A DNA stretch of 64,000 nt. It comes from Croceibacterium soli (GTDB taxonomy: Bacteria > Pseudomonadota > Alphaproteobacteria > Sphingomonadales > Sphingomonadaceae). Location of the stretch: NCBI RefSeq assembly GCF_009828065.1, contig NZ_WTYK01000003.1, positions 62,001 through 126,000 of the forward strand. Reading direction: 5' to 3'. Position numbers and translations under genes: made by a program. Shown here in pieces: positions 46,094 to 55,363 of the stretch (position 1 is the first letter of the stretch; each line of letters begins with the position of its first letter). A model generated the notes under the pieces. It saw only the letters and a program-made list of their open reading frames with translations, was not told the DNA's origin and did no database searches.

Positions 46094-47280
46094 TGCAGCA
46101 GCCCTTTCTCGAGCTTCGTGGGGGTGAGGGTGATGATGGAGCCGCGGCGTGCTCCGGGCGGCGCCACGACGCGGGCGAAGTTCGCCGCATGGCCGGTGCC
46201 GTCGCTCTCGACCAAAACGCTCTGCGGCTGGCCGACGAGCGTCTGGAGCCACTCCGCGCGAGTTCGGGCCACCGTCTCGCGCAATTCGGCGGCGCGGCGC
46301 TTGATCGCCGCCTTGTTCACCTGCGGCATGCGCGCGGCGGGCGTGCGCGGACGCGGGGAATAGGGAAAGACGTGGCCGTGGACGATGCCGAGGTCGCTCA
46401 CGATCGAGCAGTTGGCGGCGTGCATCGCCTCGTCCTCGGTCGGGAAGCCGGCGATCAGGTCGGCGCCGATGGCGATCTCCGGACGGCGGGCGCGGAGCCG
46501 CTCGACCAGGGTGATGGCGTCGGCGCGCGAGTGGCGGCGCTTCATGCGCTTGAGGATCAGGTCGTGGCCATGCTGCAGCGAGAGATGGAGGTGCGGCATG
46601 ACCCGCTCCTCTCCCGCGAGCAGTTCGAACAGCTCCCCGTCGACTTCGATCCCGTCGAGCGAGGACATGCGCAGGCGCTGCAGGCTGGGGAAAGCATCGA
46701 GCACCGCGCGCACGAGCGATCCGAGCTTAGGCTCGCCGGGAAGATCGTGCCCCCAACTGGTCACGTCGACGCCGGTCAGCACGACTTCCTGGGCGCCCTG
46801 CTCGAGATGCAGTTCGATCTCGCGCAGGGCTTGCGCGACGCTGAGCGAGCGGCTCGGCCCGCGCCCCTGCGGGATCACGCAGAACGTGCAGGCGTGATCG
46901 CAGCCGTTCTGCACCGCCACGAAAGCGCGGGTGTGCGGTCCTGCGGGGAGGGGGCCCGGAGCGCGGCTCACGTTGTAGCGGCGCGCGTCGAGCTTCTCGG
47001 TGTTGGGCACCAGGCCGTCCACCTCCGGCATCGCGGCGAGCTGCTCGCGCTCGATATCGGCGGCGCAGCCGGTCACCAGCAGGCGGGCATCCGGCCGCTC
47101 GCGCCGCGCCTTGCGGATCGCCTGGCGGGTGTGGCGCACGGCTTCGGCGGTGACGGCGCAGCTGTTGACGATCACGAGATCGCGCTCGCCGGCGACGAGC
47201 GCACGGATACGCTCGCTCTCAGCGATGTTGAGCCGGCAGCCGAGCGAGATGACTTCGGCGGTGCCCGGTACTGCGTTCAC
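46090..47280 (-). CDS. mtaB: tRNA t6A37 methylthiotransferase MtaB
   Basis: This 396-residue radical-SAM enzyme converts t6A37 to ms2t6A in ANN-decoding tRNAs. The N-terminal UPF0004 domain carries Cys ligands in SLGCRLN, NSCAVTAEA and VTGCAA. The radical SAM cluster is CDHACTFCVIPQGRG, and DLIAGFPTEDE is conserved. The C-terminal TRAM region is short. The GTG at 47280 overlaps the dapF stop, and its own stop overlaps the ftsY start, so the four-gene set is translationally coupled. Confidence 0.93.
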   Translation of the reverse strand: MNAVPGTAEVISLGCRLNIAESERIRALVAGERDLVIVNSCAVTAEAVRHTRQAIRKARRERPDARLLVTGCAADIEREQLAAMPEVDGLVPNTEKLDARRYNVSRAPGPLPAGPHTRAFVAVQNGCDHACTFCVIPQGRGPSRSLSVAQALREIELHLEQGAQEVVLTGVDVTSWGHDLPGEPKLGSLVRAVLDAFPSLQRLRMSSLDGIEVDGELFELLAGEERVMPHLHLSLQHGHDLILKRMKRRHSRADAITLVERLRARRPEIAIGADLIAGFPTEDEAMHAANCSIVSDLGIVHGHVFPYSPRPRTPAARMPQVNKAAIKRRAAELRETVARTRAEWLQTLVGQPQSVLVESDGTGHAANFARVVAPPGARRGSIITLTPTKLEKGLLQ

Positions 47281-48086
47281 GCGAAGGCGCCCCAGTCGAA
47301 GCTGCCGCGAAAGCTCTCGGTTGCCGGGCCGGTCATCGTGATCCGCCCGTCCTGACCCCAAGAGATCAGCAGCTTCCCGCCGGGGAGTGTCACCACGACC
47401 TCACGGTCGACCAGCTTGCGCCGCATTGCCGCGACAGCCGTAGCGCAGGCGCCGGTGCCGCAGGCCTGCGTCAGGCCGGCGCCGCGCTCCCACACCCGCA
47501 GCCGGATGGCGTCGCGCGCCTCGACCGTGGCCACGTTGACGTTCACCCGTTCCGGAAACAGCGGATCGATCTCGATTGCCGGGCCGAGCCGTTCGAGCGG
47601 GACCTTATCGCAATCGGGCACGAAGAAGATGACGTGCGGATTGCCCACGTTGACCGCGCTCGGCCGCTCGAGCTCTTCCCAGCCGACCGGCATGTCGAGT
47701 GTGTCCATTGCGTCGGCGAGGGGAATCTCGTCCCAGCCGAACGCCGGCTCCCCCATGTCGACCGCCGCTCCGCCATCCTCGGGCCGCATGGAGATGATCC
47801 CGCCGAATGTCTCGACGTTGGCCGGCTTGCCGTGGAGCAGGGCGACCGCGCGGGCGGCGTTGCCGCAAGCTTCCACCTCGCCGCCGTCGGAATTGCGGAT
47901 GCGCATGCGGAAGTCGGCGACGCCGGAGGGTTCGAGCACGATCAACTGGTCGCAGCCGATCCCCTTGTGGCGATCCGCGATGGCGCGGGCGACCTGGTTC
48001 TCCAGCGGCGGGAGATTGCCGTCACGCCCGTCGAGCACGACGAAGTCGTTGCCCAGGCCATGCATCTTGACGAACGGTATGCGCAT
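47277..48086 (-). CDS. dapF: Diaminopimelate epimerase
   Basis: The 269-residue product converts LL- to meso-diaminopimelate for lysine and peptidoglycan. The two catalytic Cys are in EACGNAARAVALL and TQACGTGACATAVAA. The start FVKMHGLGNDFVVLDGR is canonical. The ATG at 48086 is preferred over TTG 48095. It is the first gene of the dapF-mtaB-ftsY-yciB operon. Confidence 0.96.
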   Translation of the reverse strand: MRIPFVKMHGLGNDFVVLDGRDGNLPPLENQVARAIADRHKGIGCDQLIVLEPSGVADFRMRIRNSDGGEVEACGNAARAVALLHGKPANVETFGGIISMRPEDGGAAVDMGEPAFGWDEIPLADAMDTLDMPVGWEELERPSAVNVGNPHVIFFVPDCDKVPLERLGPAIEIDPLFPERVNVNVATVEARDAIRLRVWERGAGLTQACGTGACATAVAAMRRKLVDREVVVTLPGGKLLISWGQDGRITMTGPATESFRGSFDWGAFA

Positions 48087-48137
48087 GCCCGCCAACTAGG
48101 GGCCCGGTCCCTGACTGGCAATGGCGCGTGTGAGCGG

Positions 48138-49775
48138 TCAGCCGACCTTGCGGGTCTCGCTAGGGAATTCCCGTGCGGCTTGCTCCATCAGCCGCCGCAG
48201 GGTCGCTTCGGCATCCTCGGGGCGGCCGTAAAGATAGCCTTGGCCCTTGATCTCGCCGAGCGCGCGCAGCGCTTCCAGCGCCTCGTCGGTCTCGATCCCT
48301 TCGGCCACGATCGGCAGGCCCAGTCCGCGCCCCAGCGCGACGATCGCCGAGACGAGCTCCGCATTGGTGCCGGCCTGGGCCAGTTCGGTCACGAAGCTGC
48401 GATCGATCTTCAGGCGATCGAAGGGCAGGGCGCGCAGTTGCGCCAGGCTCGAATAACCGGTGCCGAAATCGTCCAGGCTGATGCACACGCCCTGGTTCTT
48501 CAGGCTCGTAAGTATCGCGCGCACCACACCCATGTTCTCGTGCAGGCAGCTTTCGGTGATCTCGATCTCGAACCGCTGGGGCGGGAACCCGCTCTCCGTC
48601 AGTAGGCGCAGGAGCTTGTGCGCGAACCACGGATCGCGGAGTTGCAGGGGCGAGATATTGACCGAGAGAGTCAGTCCGTCGTCCCAGCTCCTGGCATCCT
48701 GCAGCGCCTGCGCGATCAGCCGCTCGGAAAGCTCGGCGATCACGCCCATCTCCTCGGCCATCGGAATGAACATGTCGGGGCCGACGATGCCGAATTCGGG
48801 CGACTTCCAGCGGGCCAGCATCTCGAATCCGACCAGCTTGCCGGTCTGGATGTCGATCTGCTGCTCGTAATAAGGGATGAATTCGCCCCGCTCGATCCCG
48901 TGGCGCAGCGCCGTCTGCAGGGCGCTGCGGAAGCGGGCGTCGCTTTCCATTTGCGGCTCGAACCAGGCGGAACCGTCGCGGCCGTGCTTCTTCGCATGGT
49001 ACATGGCGATGTCGGCGCGGTGGATCAGCGTATCGGCGCTCGGCGGAGCTCCGTTCGTGCCGAGCTGCCCGCTGGTCGTGAGACCCATCGACACCGTCAC
49101 GTCGACGATCAGGTCGTCCTCGCACGAAACCGGTGCGGAGATCGCGCCGAGGATGTCGCGCGCGACCCGGTCGGCATGGGCCTGGCCGTCCGCTTCGACG
49201 ATCAGCGCACAGGCGAATTCGTCGCCGCCCATCCGCGCCAGGATCGCGTCCGGCGGCAGCATTCGGTGGATCCGCTCGGCGGTTTCGACCAGCACTGCAT
49301 CGCCGATCTTGTGCCCGAAGCGGTCGTTGAGCGTCTTGAAGTTGTCGACGTCGATCAGCAACAGCGCGACTTCGCCTTTCCGTCTAGCGGCGACGTGAAG
49401 CATCTCCTCGATCGCCGGCGTTACGCTCCGCCGGTTGCGGCATCCGGTGAGCGGATCGCTTTCTGCCAGGCGCCGGGCATGTTCTTCCGCCTCGCGCCGG
49501 GCTTCGACTTCGAGGCGAAGCTCGGCATAGCGCCGCCAGCCGAAGATCAGCAGGGCGATATTGAGCAGGAGGGCGTTCGTCAGCAGGATGTCGGGCGGCT
49601 GGTCGATGCCCATCCAGTTGCGCAAGACCTGCGACATCACCCGCCCGCCGAGGCCGATAAACAGGATCAGGGCGGCAACGGCGATGCCGAGCGCGACGAA
49701 GTCCCGCTCCGCCCGATCGAGCGGTTCGGCGACAGTGCGCTCGCTGGCAATCGGCCTTTGGCTTGCAGGGTGCAT
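48138..49775 (-). CDS. GGDEF-EAL bifunctional c-di-GMP protein
   Basis: The product has 545 residues from ATG 49775, which has GAGGGAG upstream (GTG 49796 is an alternative). Two membrane helices (FVALGIAVAALILFIGLGG and LLTNALLLNIALLIFGW) are followed by a GGDEF domain with intact LARMGGDEFA. The EAL domain reads EML in place of EAL (VGFEMLARW) but keeps the other expected residues (VNISPLQLR, IEITESCL, DDFGTGYSS, KIDRSFV, AEGIE). Both synthesis and breakdown of cyclic di-GMP are therefore possible. The membrane-anchored position suggests local signalling; no partner gene is adjacent. Confidence 0.92.
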   Translation of the reverse strand: MHPASQRPIASERTVAEPLDRAERDFVALGIAVAALILFIGLGGRVMSQVLRNWMGIDQPPDILLTNALLLNIALLIFGWRRYAELRLEVEARREAEEHARRLAESDPLTGCRNRRSVTPAIEEMLHVAARRKGEVALLLIDVDNFKTLNDRFGHKIGDAVLVETAERIHRMLPPDAILARMGGDEFACALIVEADGQAHADRVARDILGAISAPVSCEDDLIVDVTVSMGLTTSGQLGTNGAPPSADTLIHRADIAMYHAKKHGRDGSAWFEPQMESDARFRSALQTALRHGIERGEFIPYYEQQIDIQTGKLVGFEMLARWKSPEFGIVGPDMFIPMAEEMGVIAELSERLIAQALQDARSWDDGLTLSVNISPLQLRDPWFAHKLLRLLTESGFPPQRFEIEITESCLHENMGVVRAILTSLKNQGVCISLDDFGTGYSSLAQLRALPFDRLKIDRSFVTELAQAGTNAELVSAIVALGRGLGLPIVAEGIETDEALEALRALGEIKGQGYLYGRPEDAEATLRRLMEQAAREFPSETRKVG

Positions 49776-49878
49776 GCAATCTCCCTCGTCGGCCACAGGC
49801 TAAGCCCTCATCCTTCATTTTCGGTTAATTGCGCACGATCCGTTGTGGCGTTAGGAGGCCCGCGGAAAGGACCCGCGG

Positions 49879-50292
49879 ATGAGCAAACGCTACTGGCTGA
49901 TGAAGAGCGAACCGGCGGCTTACGGCTGGGATCGGCTGGTCGAAGAGGGCGGGACCCTGTGGGACGGCGTGCGCAACCACCGGGCGAAGAACAACCTGCA
50001 GGCCATGCAGGTCGGCGACCAGGCGTTCTTCTATCATTCGGTGACCGGCAAGGAGATCATCGGCGTCGTCGAGATCGTCCGCACAGGTCTGACCGATCCG
50101 AAGGACGAGAGCGGCACCTGGGCGGCGGTCGAGATCAAGCCCGTGCGCAAGCTTGATCGGGCCGTCACTCTCGCCGAGATCAAGGCCGAGTCGGCGCTGG
50201 CCGAGGTCGAGCTGGTCCGCCTCTCGCGCCTTTCCGTGGCCGAAATTCGTCCCGAGGAGTGGGACAAGATCCTCTCGATGGCGGAAGCCTAG
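49879..50292 (+). CDS. EVE domain protein
   Basis: The 137-residue protein consists of a single EVE domain (PUA-like fold, thymocyte nuclear protein 1 family): YWLMKSEPAAYGWDRLVEEG, WDGVRNHRAKNNLQAMQVGDQAFFYHS, GVVEIVRTG and the C-terminal LSRLSVAEIRPEEWDKIL. EVE proteins bind modified bases in DNA or RNA and are often stand-alone as here. It is convergent with the TPP-enzyme gene, with stop codons overlapping by 4 bp. Confidence 0.93.
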   Translation: MSKRYWLMKSEPAAYGWDRLVEEGGTLWDGVRNHRAKNNLQAMQVGDQAFFYHSVTGKEIIGVVEIVRTGLTDPKDESGTWAAVEIKPVRKLDRAVTLAEIKAESALAEVELVRLSRLSVAEIRPEEWDKILSMAEA

Positions 50293-51944
50293 CCCTTCGC
50301 TCGAAGCCCGCTGACCGTGGCGCCGGCGGCGTTCAGCCGCTCGATATCGCTGATGCAGTGGATCAGGCGAACCCCGGTCCTGCCCAGCGCATCGTCGAGC
50401 GCCGCGCCGAACGCATCGGCGGTTTCGACCCGCGTGGCCCAGGCGCCGAATGCGCGGGCGAGGGCGGCGAAGTCGGGATTGGCGAGATCGGTCGCGCTCA
50501 CCCGCCCGGGAAACTCGCGTTCCTGGTGCATGCGGATTGTGCCGTAAGCCGAGTTGTCGACCACGATCACGATCAGGTCGAGGCCGTACTGGGTGGCGGT
50601 GGCCAGTTCCTGGCCGTTCATCAGAAAGTCGCCGTCACCGGCGACGGCGACTACGCAGCGGTCAGGGAGGCGGAGCTTCGCGGCAACCGCGGCCGGGATG
50701 CCGTAGCCCATTGCCCCGCAGGTCGGCGCGAGTTGCGATGGCCAGCCGGCGTAAGGCCAGTAGCGGTGCCACCAGCCGGAGAAATTGCCCGCTCCGTTGC
50801 AGATCACGCTGTCGGCGGGGAGCTTCGCGCGCGCGGCGGCGAGGCAGAGGGGCAAGTCCAGCGCAGTGCCGTCGCTGGCGGGGGTGGACCACTCGAGCCA
50901 GGACTGATGGGCTTCGGCGCCAGCGTCGAACGGGATTACGTCGCCTTCGTCCCAGAGCGCGGCACATTCGGCGAATTCGCCGATGTTGGCGCAGATCGCC
51001 AGGTCCGCGCGATAGACGCGGTTCAGCTCCTCCGGGTCGGGATGGACGTGGATCAGCACCTGGCCGGGGTGATCGGGCGTGATGAGCGTGTAGCCGTCGG
51101 TGGTCGCTTCGCCGAGCCGTGCCCCGACGGCCAGGATGAGGTCGGCCGCCTTGATCCGCTCCACCAGTTGAGGGTTCGGACCATAGCCGAGATTGCCGGC
51201 GTACACGGCCGAGGAGGGCGGGATCGCATCCTGTCGGCGGAAGGCCGCGGCGACCGGAATGCCGAGCCGCTCCGCGAACGCGGTGAAGTACTCGCGCGCC
51301 TTGTTGTCCCACCCCGCGCCGCCGATGATCGCCACAGGCGACGCGGCGTCGCCGATCATCGCCAGCATCGCGCTGAGCGCATCGGGGCAGGCGGATTGGG
51401 CGGGACGGTGCACGAAGGGGCGGGGTGCGGCATCGCCGGCAGGATCGGACAGCATGTCCTCCGGCAAGGCGAGCACGACGGGGCCGGGGCGGCCGGAGAT
51501 CGCCGTCGCATAGGCGCGGGCGATATATTCCGGGATGCGCGCCGCGTCCTCGATCTTTGCCGCCCATTTGGCGATGGGGCCGAAGAACGCGGGGAAGTCG
51601 ATCTCCTGGAATCCCTCCCGGTCGCGCATCCCGCGCGCCACGTCGCCGACGAACAGGATCATCGGCTGCGAATCCTGGAACGCGACGTGAACCCCGATGC
51701 TGGCGTTGGTCGCCCCGGGTCCGCGGGTGACGAAAGCCACACCGGGGCGGCCGGTAATCGCGCCGTCGGCGCAGGCCATGAAGGCGGCGCCGCCTTCCTG
51801 CCGGCAGGTGACAGTCTCGATCGTGGCATGGCCGTGCAGCGCGTCGAGCACCGGCAGGAAGCTTTCGCCCGGCACGGTGAAGATCCGGCTGCATTCCTGT
51901 GAGTCGAGACATTCGACGAGAAGATCGGCAGCAGTGCGGCTCAT
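50289..51944 (-). CDS. Thiamine-diphosphate enzyme, acetolactate synthase-like
   Basis: This 551-residue enzyme has three domains. The N-terminal PYR domain carries the catalytic Glu in FTVPGESFLPVLDAL; RQEGGAAFMA and FVTRGPGATNA are also conserved. The central domain follows at about 190-330. The C-terminal PP domain has the TPP motif VAGDGDFLMNGQELATATQYGLDLIVIVVDNSAYGTIR. It resembles acetolactate synthase large subunits but lacks a nearby small subunit and ilvC, so it more likely acts in a catabolic pathway (related enzymes include glyoxylate carboligase and 2-oxo acid decarboxylases). The substrate is uncertain. Confidence 0.85.
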   Translation of the reverse strand: MSRTAADLLVECLDSQECSRIFTVPGESFLPVLDALHGHATIETVTCRQEGGAAFMACADGAITGRPGVAFVTRGPGATNASIGVHVAFQDSQPMILFVGDVARGMRDREGFQEIDFPAFFGPIAKWAAKIEDAARIPEYIARAYATAISGRPGPVVLALPEDMLSDPAGDAAPRPFVHRPAQSACPDALSAMLAMIGDAASPVAIIGGAGWDNKAREYFTAFAERLGIPVAAAFRRQDAIPPSSAVYAGNLGYGPNPQLVERIKAADLILAVGARLGEATTDGYTLITPDHPGQVLIHVHPDPEELNRVYRADLAICANIGEFAECAALWDEGDVIPFDAGAEAHQSWLEWSTPASDGTALDLPLCLAAARAKLPADSVICNGAGNFSGWWHRYWPYAGWPSQLAPTCGAMGYGIPAAVAAKLRLPDRCVVAVAGDGDFLMNGQELATATQYGLDLIVIVVDNSAYGTIRMHQEREFPGRVSATDLANPDFAALARAFGAWATRVETADAFGAALDDALGRTGVRLIHCISDIERLNAAGATVSGLRAKG

Positions 51945-52050
51945 GCTCGGCACCTCGCCCGCGAACGCAGGCGCCGCGAGCGTTCCGTCTCGCTTGTGGA
52001 CAGTGGCTCGAAATCCGGGTGCCGAATGGTTAGCAAAGCGTTACCTCCGC

Positions 52051-52230
52051 ATGATGCGCCGTACCCTGGTACTCACCGACATGCCGCCGCATGTTCGCCG
52101 TCAGCATACAGATGCTCCCCTGCCGGACAAGCAGGGGCGGGTCGGCCCGGCAGTCACGGCCGCGGACGTGCGCGAGTTCCTGATGGCGTACTGCTCCTGC
52201 CTGGTGGCGGCCACGGCGTTCCTGTTCTGA
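52051..52230 (+). CDS. Small hypothetical protein, possible membrane anchor
   Basis: The 59-residue frame reads MMRRTLVLTDMPPHVRR at the start, then DKQGRVGPAVTAADVREFLMAYCSCLVAATAFLF, ending in a hydrophobic tail. The segment VREFL.AYC.C.VA looks familiar from small sphingomonad proteins but I know no function. The ribosome binding site is weak. It is convergent with the transporter gene whose stop codon immediately follows. Confidence 0.45.
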   Translation: MMRRTLVLTDMPPHVRRQHTDAPLPDKQGRVGPAVTAADVREFLMAYCSCLVAATAFLF

Positions 52231-53553
52231 TCAGGCTGCCGAGACCGAGGCGGCGGCGTGACGCTCCGCCTGGTGCAGCTTCCAGCCGAGCCAGGCCGAG
52301 AACAGGCACATCGCAGCGCTGAGCAGGACTTGCTCGATCAGCGGTATGCCGGCAGCGCTGAGGCCGCCGGCGAGCAGCGAGCCGATCACCATCGCACCCG
52401 AGTTGACGATGTTGTTCGCCGCGACCGTGCGCGCGGCGCGGCCGGGATCGACCTTGGTGGTGAGGAACGCATAGAGCGGCACCACGAACATGCCGCCCGA
52501 AACGGCGATCATCAGCAGCGAGAGCAGCACCGGCGCGGCCAGGGGCTGGGCAAGGAACCCGCTCACGTCCATCAAGTCGCCGGTGACTTGCGCGCTCCAC
52601 AGCCGGCACACGACGTAGAAGCAGGCGACGAACAGCCCCATCGCCAGCACGGAGATCGGGGCATAGCGCGCCGAGACGTCGCCCTTGAGCAGGGCGTTGA
52701 TCGATACCGAGCCGATCGCCACGCCGATGGAGAAGACCACCAGGAACAGGCTGGCGACCTCCTTGCTGGCCAGCAGCACGTTCTTGGCCAGCGGCGGGAA
52801 CTGGATGAACAGCACCGCGCCGATCGTCCAGAAGAAGCTGATCGCCAGGATTGCGTAGAACACCTCGCGATCGTGCATCGTGTGCCTGACGAGGGCGAAG
52901 GAGGAACGGATCACGTGCCGGTCGATCGGCTGGTCCGGCACCATCGCCGGAGCCGGCGGCACGCTGCGGCTGGTCAGGTAGCCGAGAACCGCGATCACGA
53001 TCACCGTCAGCGCCGCCGCTTCAACAGGGAGCCAACCGGCCAGGATCGTGCCCGCGAGGATCGCGATATAGGTACCCGCTTCGACCAGGCCGGTGCCGGC
53101 CAGAACTTCGTCCTTGCGCAAGTGCTGCGGCAGGATCGCGTACTTGATCGGGCCGAAGAAGGTCGAGTGCACGCCCATGGCCAGCAGCGCCACGAGCATG
53201 AGCGGGATGGCTACCGTGGTCGTCAGCATGTCGGCCCAGGCGAGCAGCAGGCCGGCGGCGCCGCAGATCATGATCGCGATCTCGGCCAGCTTGACCCAGC
53301 GGATGATCACAGCCTTGTCGCGCATGTCGGCGAGCTGGCCCGATAGTGCCGAAAGGACGAAGAACGGCAGGATGAACAGGCCGGACGCGATGGCCGAGAA
53401 CTGCGCTTCCGCCTCTTCCGAATTGTAGACGCTGTACACCACGAACAGCACCATCGCGTTCTTGTACAGGTTGTCGTTGAAAGCGTTGAACAACTGGGTC
53501 GCGAACAGCGGCAGGAAGCGGCGCTGCCGCAGCAGGTGGGTCGAGGTCAGCAT
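52231..53553 (-). CDS. MFS transporter, LplT-like (lysophospholipid flippase family)
   Basis: The product has 440 residues from 53553 with 12 hydrophobic helices. The N terminus LPLFATQLFNAFNDNLYKNAMV and the segment MGVHSTFFGPIKYAILPQHL are characteristic of LplT, which moves lysophospholipids into the cell for re-acylation. In many species an acyltransferase (aas) is fused or adjacent; none is seen here. It is divergent from pgsA. Confidence 0.85.
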   Translation of the reverse strand: MLTSTHLLRQRRFLPLFATQLFNAFNDNLYKNAMVLFVVYSVYNSEEAEAQFSAIASGLFILPFFVLSALSGQLADMRDKAVIIRWVKLAEIAIMICGAAGLLLAWADMLTTTVAIPLMLVALLAMGVHSTFFGPIKYAILPQHLRKDEVLAGTGLVEAGTYIAILAGTILAGWLPVEAAALTVIVIAVLGYLTSRSVPPAPAMVPDQPIDRHVIRSSFALVRHTMHDREVFYAILAISFFWTIGAVLFIQFPPLAKNVLLASKEVASLFLVVFSIGVAIGSVSINALLKGDVSARYAPISVLAMGLFVACFYVVCRLWSAQVTGDLMDVSGFLAQPLAAPVLLSLLMIAVSGGMFVVPLYAFLTTKVDPGRAARTVAANNIVNSGAMVIGSLLAGGLSAAGIPLIEQVLLSAAMCLFSAWLGWKLHQAERHAAASVSAA

Positions 53554-53667
53554 GCGGTGATTCTCGGTCTCTCCGTTTGGCGCGACGCTAGGGACCGGAC
53601 CGGCGGCTGGCAACGGCGCGATCAGGCGGCTTTTTCATCGGGCGTTTAGGCGCTACTGCCAGCCCAG

Positions 53668-54261
53668 ATGCTCACTCTGCCCAACATCCTCACTCTGTCG
53701 CGGATCCTCGCGCTGCCGCTGCTCGCCTTCCTGCTGTGGTGGCCGGGGTGGGAGCTCGGATACGGGCTGGCCTTCGTGCTCTACTGCCTGATGGGGATCA
53801 CCGATTACTTCGACGGCTATCTCGCCCGGTCGAGCGGAGCGGTGTCGAAGCTCGGCGTGTTCCTCGATCCGATCGCCGACAAGATCATGGTCGCAGCGGT
53901 GATCCTGGTGCTGACCGCGCAGGGCATCCTGCGCGGTCCATATGTCGGCGACATGCATGTGATCGCCGGGCTGATCATCCTTGTGCGCGAGATCGCCGTC
54001 TCGGGCTTGCGCGAGTTCCTTGGTGGGCTGCAGGTCTCGGTTCCAGTCAGCAAGCTGGCCAAGTGGAAGACGACCTTCCAGCTCGTCGCCCTCGGCGCCC
54101 TGATCCTCGGCGGCGCGCTGCCCAGATGGAACGTCATGCTAGGTGAGGTAGTGCTCAACGTGCCCCACACCGTCGGCCTGACGACCTTATGGGCGGCCGC
54201 GATCCTGACCCTGCTGACCGGCTGGGATTACCTGCGGGTCGGTCTCAAGCACATGGATTGA
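53668..54261 (+). CDS. pgsA: CDP-diacylglycerol-glycerol-3-phosphate 3-phosphatidyltransferase
   Basis: This 197-residue membrane enzyme of the CDP-alcohol phosphotransferase family starts LTLPNILTLSRILALPLLA. The signature is DYFDGYLARSSGAVSKLGVFLDPIADKIMV. It makes phosphatidylglycerol phosphate, the committed step to phosphatidylglycerol and cardiolipin. It is convergent with oxyR (18 bp between stops) and divergent from the LplT-like gene. Confidence 0.95.
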   Translation: MLTLPNILTLSRILALPLLAFLLWWPGWELGYGLAFVLYCLMGITDYFDGYLARSSGAVSKLGVFLDPIADKIMVAAVILVLTAQGILRGPYVGDMHVIAGLIILVREIAVSGLREFLGGLQVSVPVSKLAKWKTTFQLVALGALILGGALPRWNVMLGEVVLNVPHTVGLTTLWAAAILTLLTGWDYLRVGLKHMD

Positions 54262-54279
54262 GCGGCCGCGCGGCGGCGT

Positions 54280-55176
54280 TCAACCCGCGCGAAGCTCTTT
54301 TCCGAGCAGTCGGAATTCCTCCGCCCGCGGGCTGTTCTTGCGCCAGATCAGCGCGATCTCGCGGCTGGCGTTCGCCGCGCTGAGCGGCCGCGCGACGACA
54401 TTGGTTTCGCGCAGGATGCCGGCGTCGATAGCCATCTTCGGCAGCATCGTCACGCCGAGGCCGTTGTCGACCATCTGCACCAGCGTGTGCAGGCTGGTGC
54501 CGATCATCGTGGCGCTGGCGCGCAGCTCCGGGCGGTTGCAGGCGGCCAGCACGTGTTCCCTCAGGCAGTGCCCGTCCTCCAGCAGCAGCAGGCGGCCTTC
54601 GTCGATCATCGCCGGAGTGATCTGCGCCGGCGGATCGCGGGGGTCGTCCTTGGGGAAGGCCACGAACAGCTCGTCCTGGCAGATCGTCTCCTTCTCCACC
54701 TCGCCGGCCGCGAAGGGCAGGGCGAGCAGCACGCAGTCGGCGCGCCCGTGATGGAGCGATTCGACCGCGGCGTCGCTCGTCTCCTCGCGCAGGAACAGCT
54801 TGAGGGCCGGGCGTTCCCTGCGGAGCCGCGGCAGGATGCGGGGCAGGAAGAACGGCGCGATCGTGGGGATCACGCTCATGCGAAGCTCCCCGCTGAGCGG
54901 CTTGCCGCTGGCCTGGACGAGGTCCGACAGCTCCTCCGCCTCGCGCAGCAGCCGGTGAGCCTTGTCCACTACGGCATTGCCCAGCGGGGTGAAGCGCACG
55001 ACGCGGCGGCTGCGCTCCACCAGGGTGACGCCGAGGAGCGACTCGAGCTCGCGGATGCCGGCGGAGAGGGTCGACTGGGAAACGAAGCAGCTCTCCGCCG
55101 CACGGCCGAAGTGGCCATGCTCGTGCAAGGCGACGAGGTACTGCAGCTGCTTGATGGTGGGGAGGTAAGTGCTCAT
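54280..55176 (-). CDS. oxyR: Hydrogen peroxide-sensing LysR regulator OxyR
   Basis: The 298-residue LysR-type regulator has an N-terminal winged HTH (LPTIKQLQYLVALHEHGHFGRAAESCFVSQSTLSAGI). The C-terminal sensor domain carries a Cys pair 9 residues apart (C204 and C213 in LEDGHCLREHVLAAC), the redox switch of OxyR. Peroxide oxidation to the disulfide switches on catalase and peroxidase genes. No catalase gene is adjacent in the window. Confidence 0.92.
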   Translation of the reverse strand: MSTYLPTIKQLQYLVALHEHGHFGRAAESCFVSQSTLSAGIRELESLLGVTLVERSRRVVRFTPLGNAVVDKAHRLLREAEELSDLVQASGKPLSGELRMSVIPTIAPFFLPRILPRLRRERPALKLFLREETSDAAVESLHHGRADCVLLALPFAAGEVEKETICQDELFVAFPKDDPRDPPAQITPAMIDEGRLLLLEDGHCLREHVLAACNRPELRASATMIGTSLHTLVQMVDNGLGVTMLPKMAIDAGILRETNVVARPLSAANASREIALIWRKNSPRAEEFRLLGKELRAG

Positions 55177-55185
55177 CGCGCGATC

Positions 55186-55363
55186 CTCCCCCTCTGGGGG
55201 AGGGGGTGCAAGTTTTGCGCACGCAGAGGCGCGGAGGCGCGGAGGAATCGTGCCTGCGGCGGAGCCGCTCTACACATCATTGTCCGCGTAGGACCGCTAT
55301 GCGCGGTTGAATGCCTGCGGCGCATTCTCCTCCGCGCCTCTGCGCCTCTGCGTGCGTAATGAA
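55186..55363. repeat. Inverted-repeat element between oxyR and rnd
   Basis: A short hairpin (CCTCCCCCTCTGGGGGAGG) at about 55190-55208 is followed by a 140-bp unit. Its ends, CGCACGCAGAGGCGCGGAGG (from 55217) and CCGCGCCTCTGCGCCTCTGC (to about 55354), are inverted copies of each other. This looks like a small non-autonomous palindromic element and fits none of the other repeat families. No gene is visible here. Confidence 0.7.
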
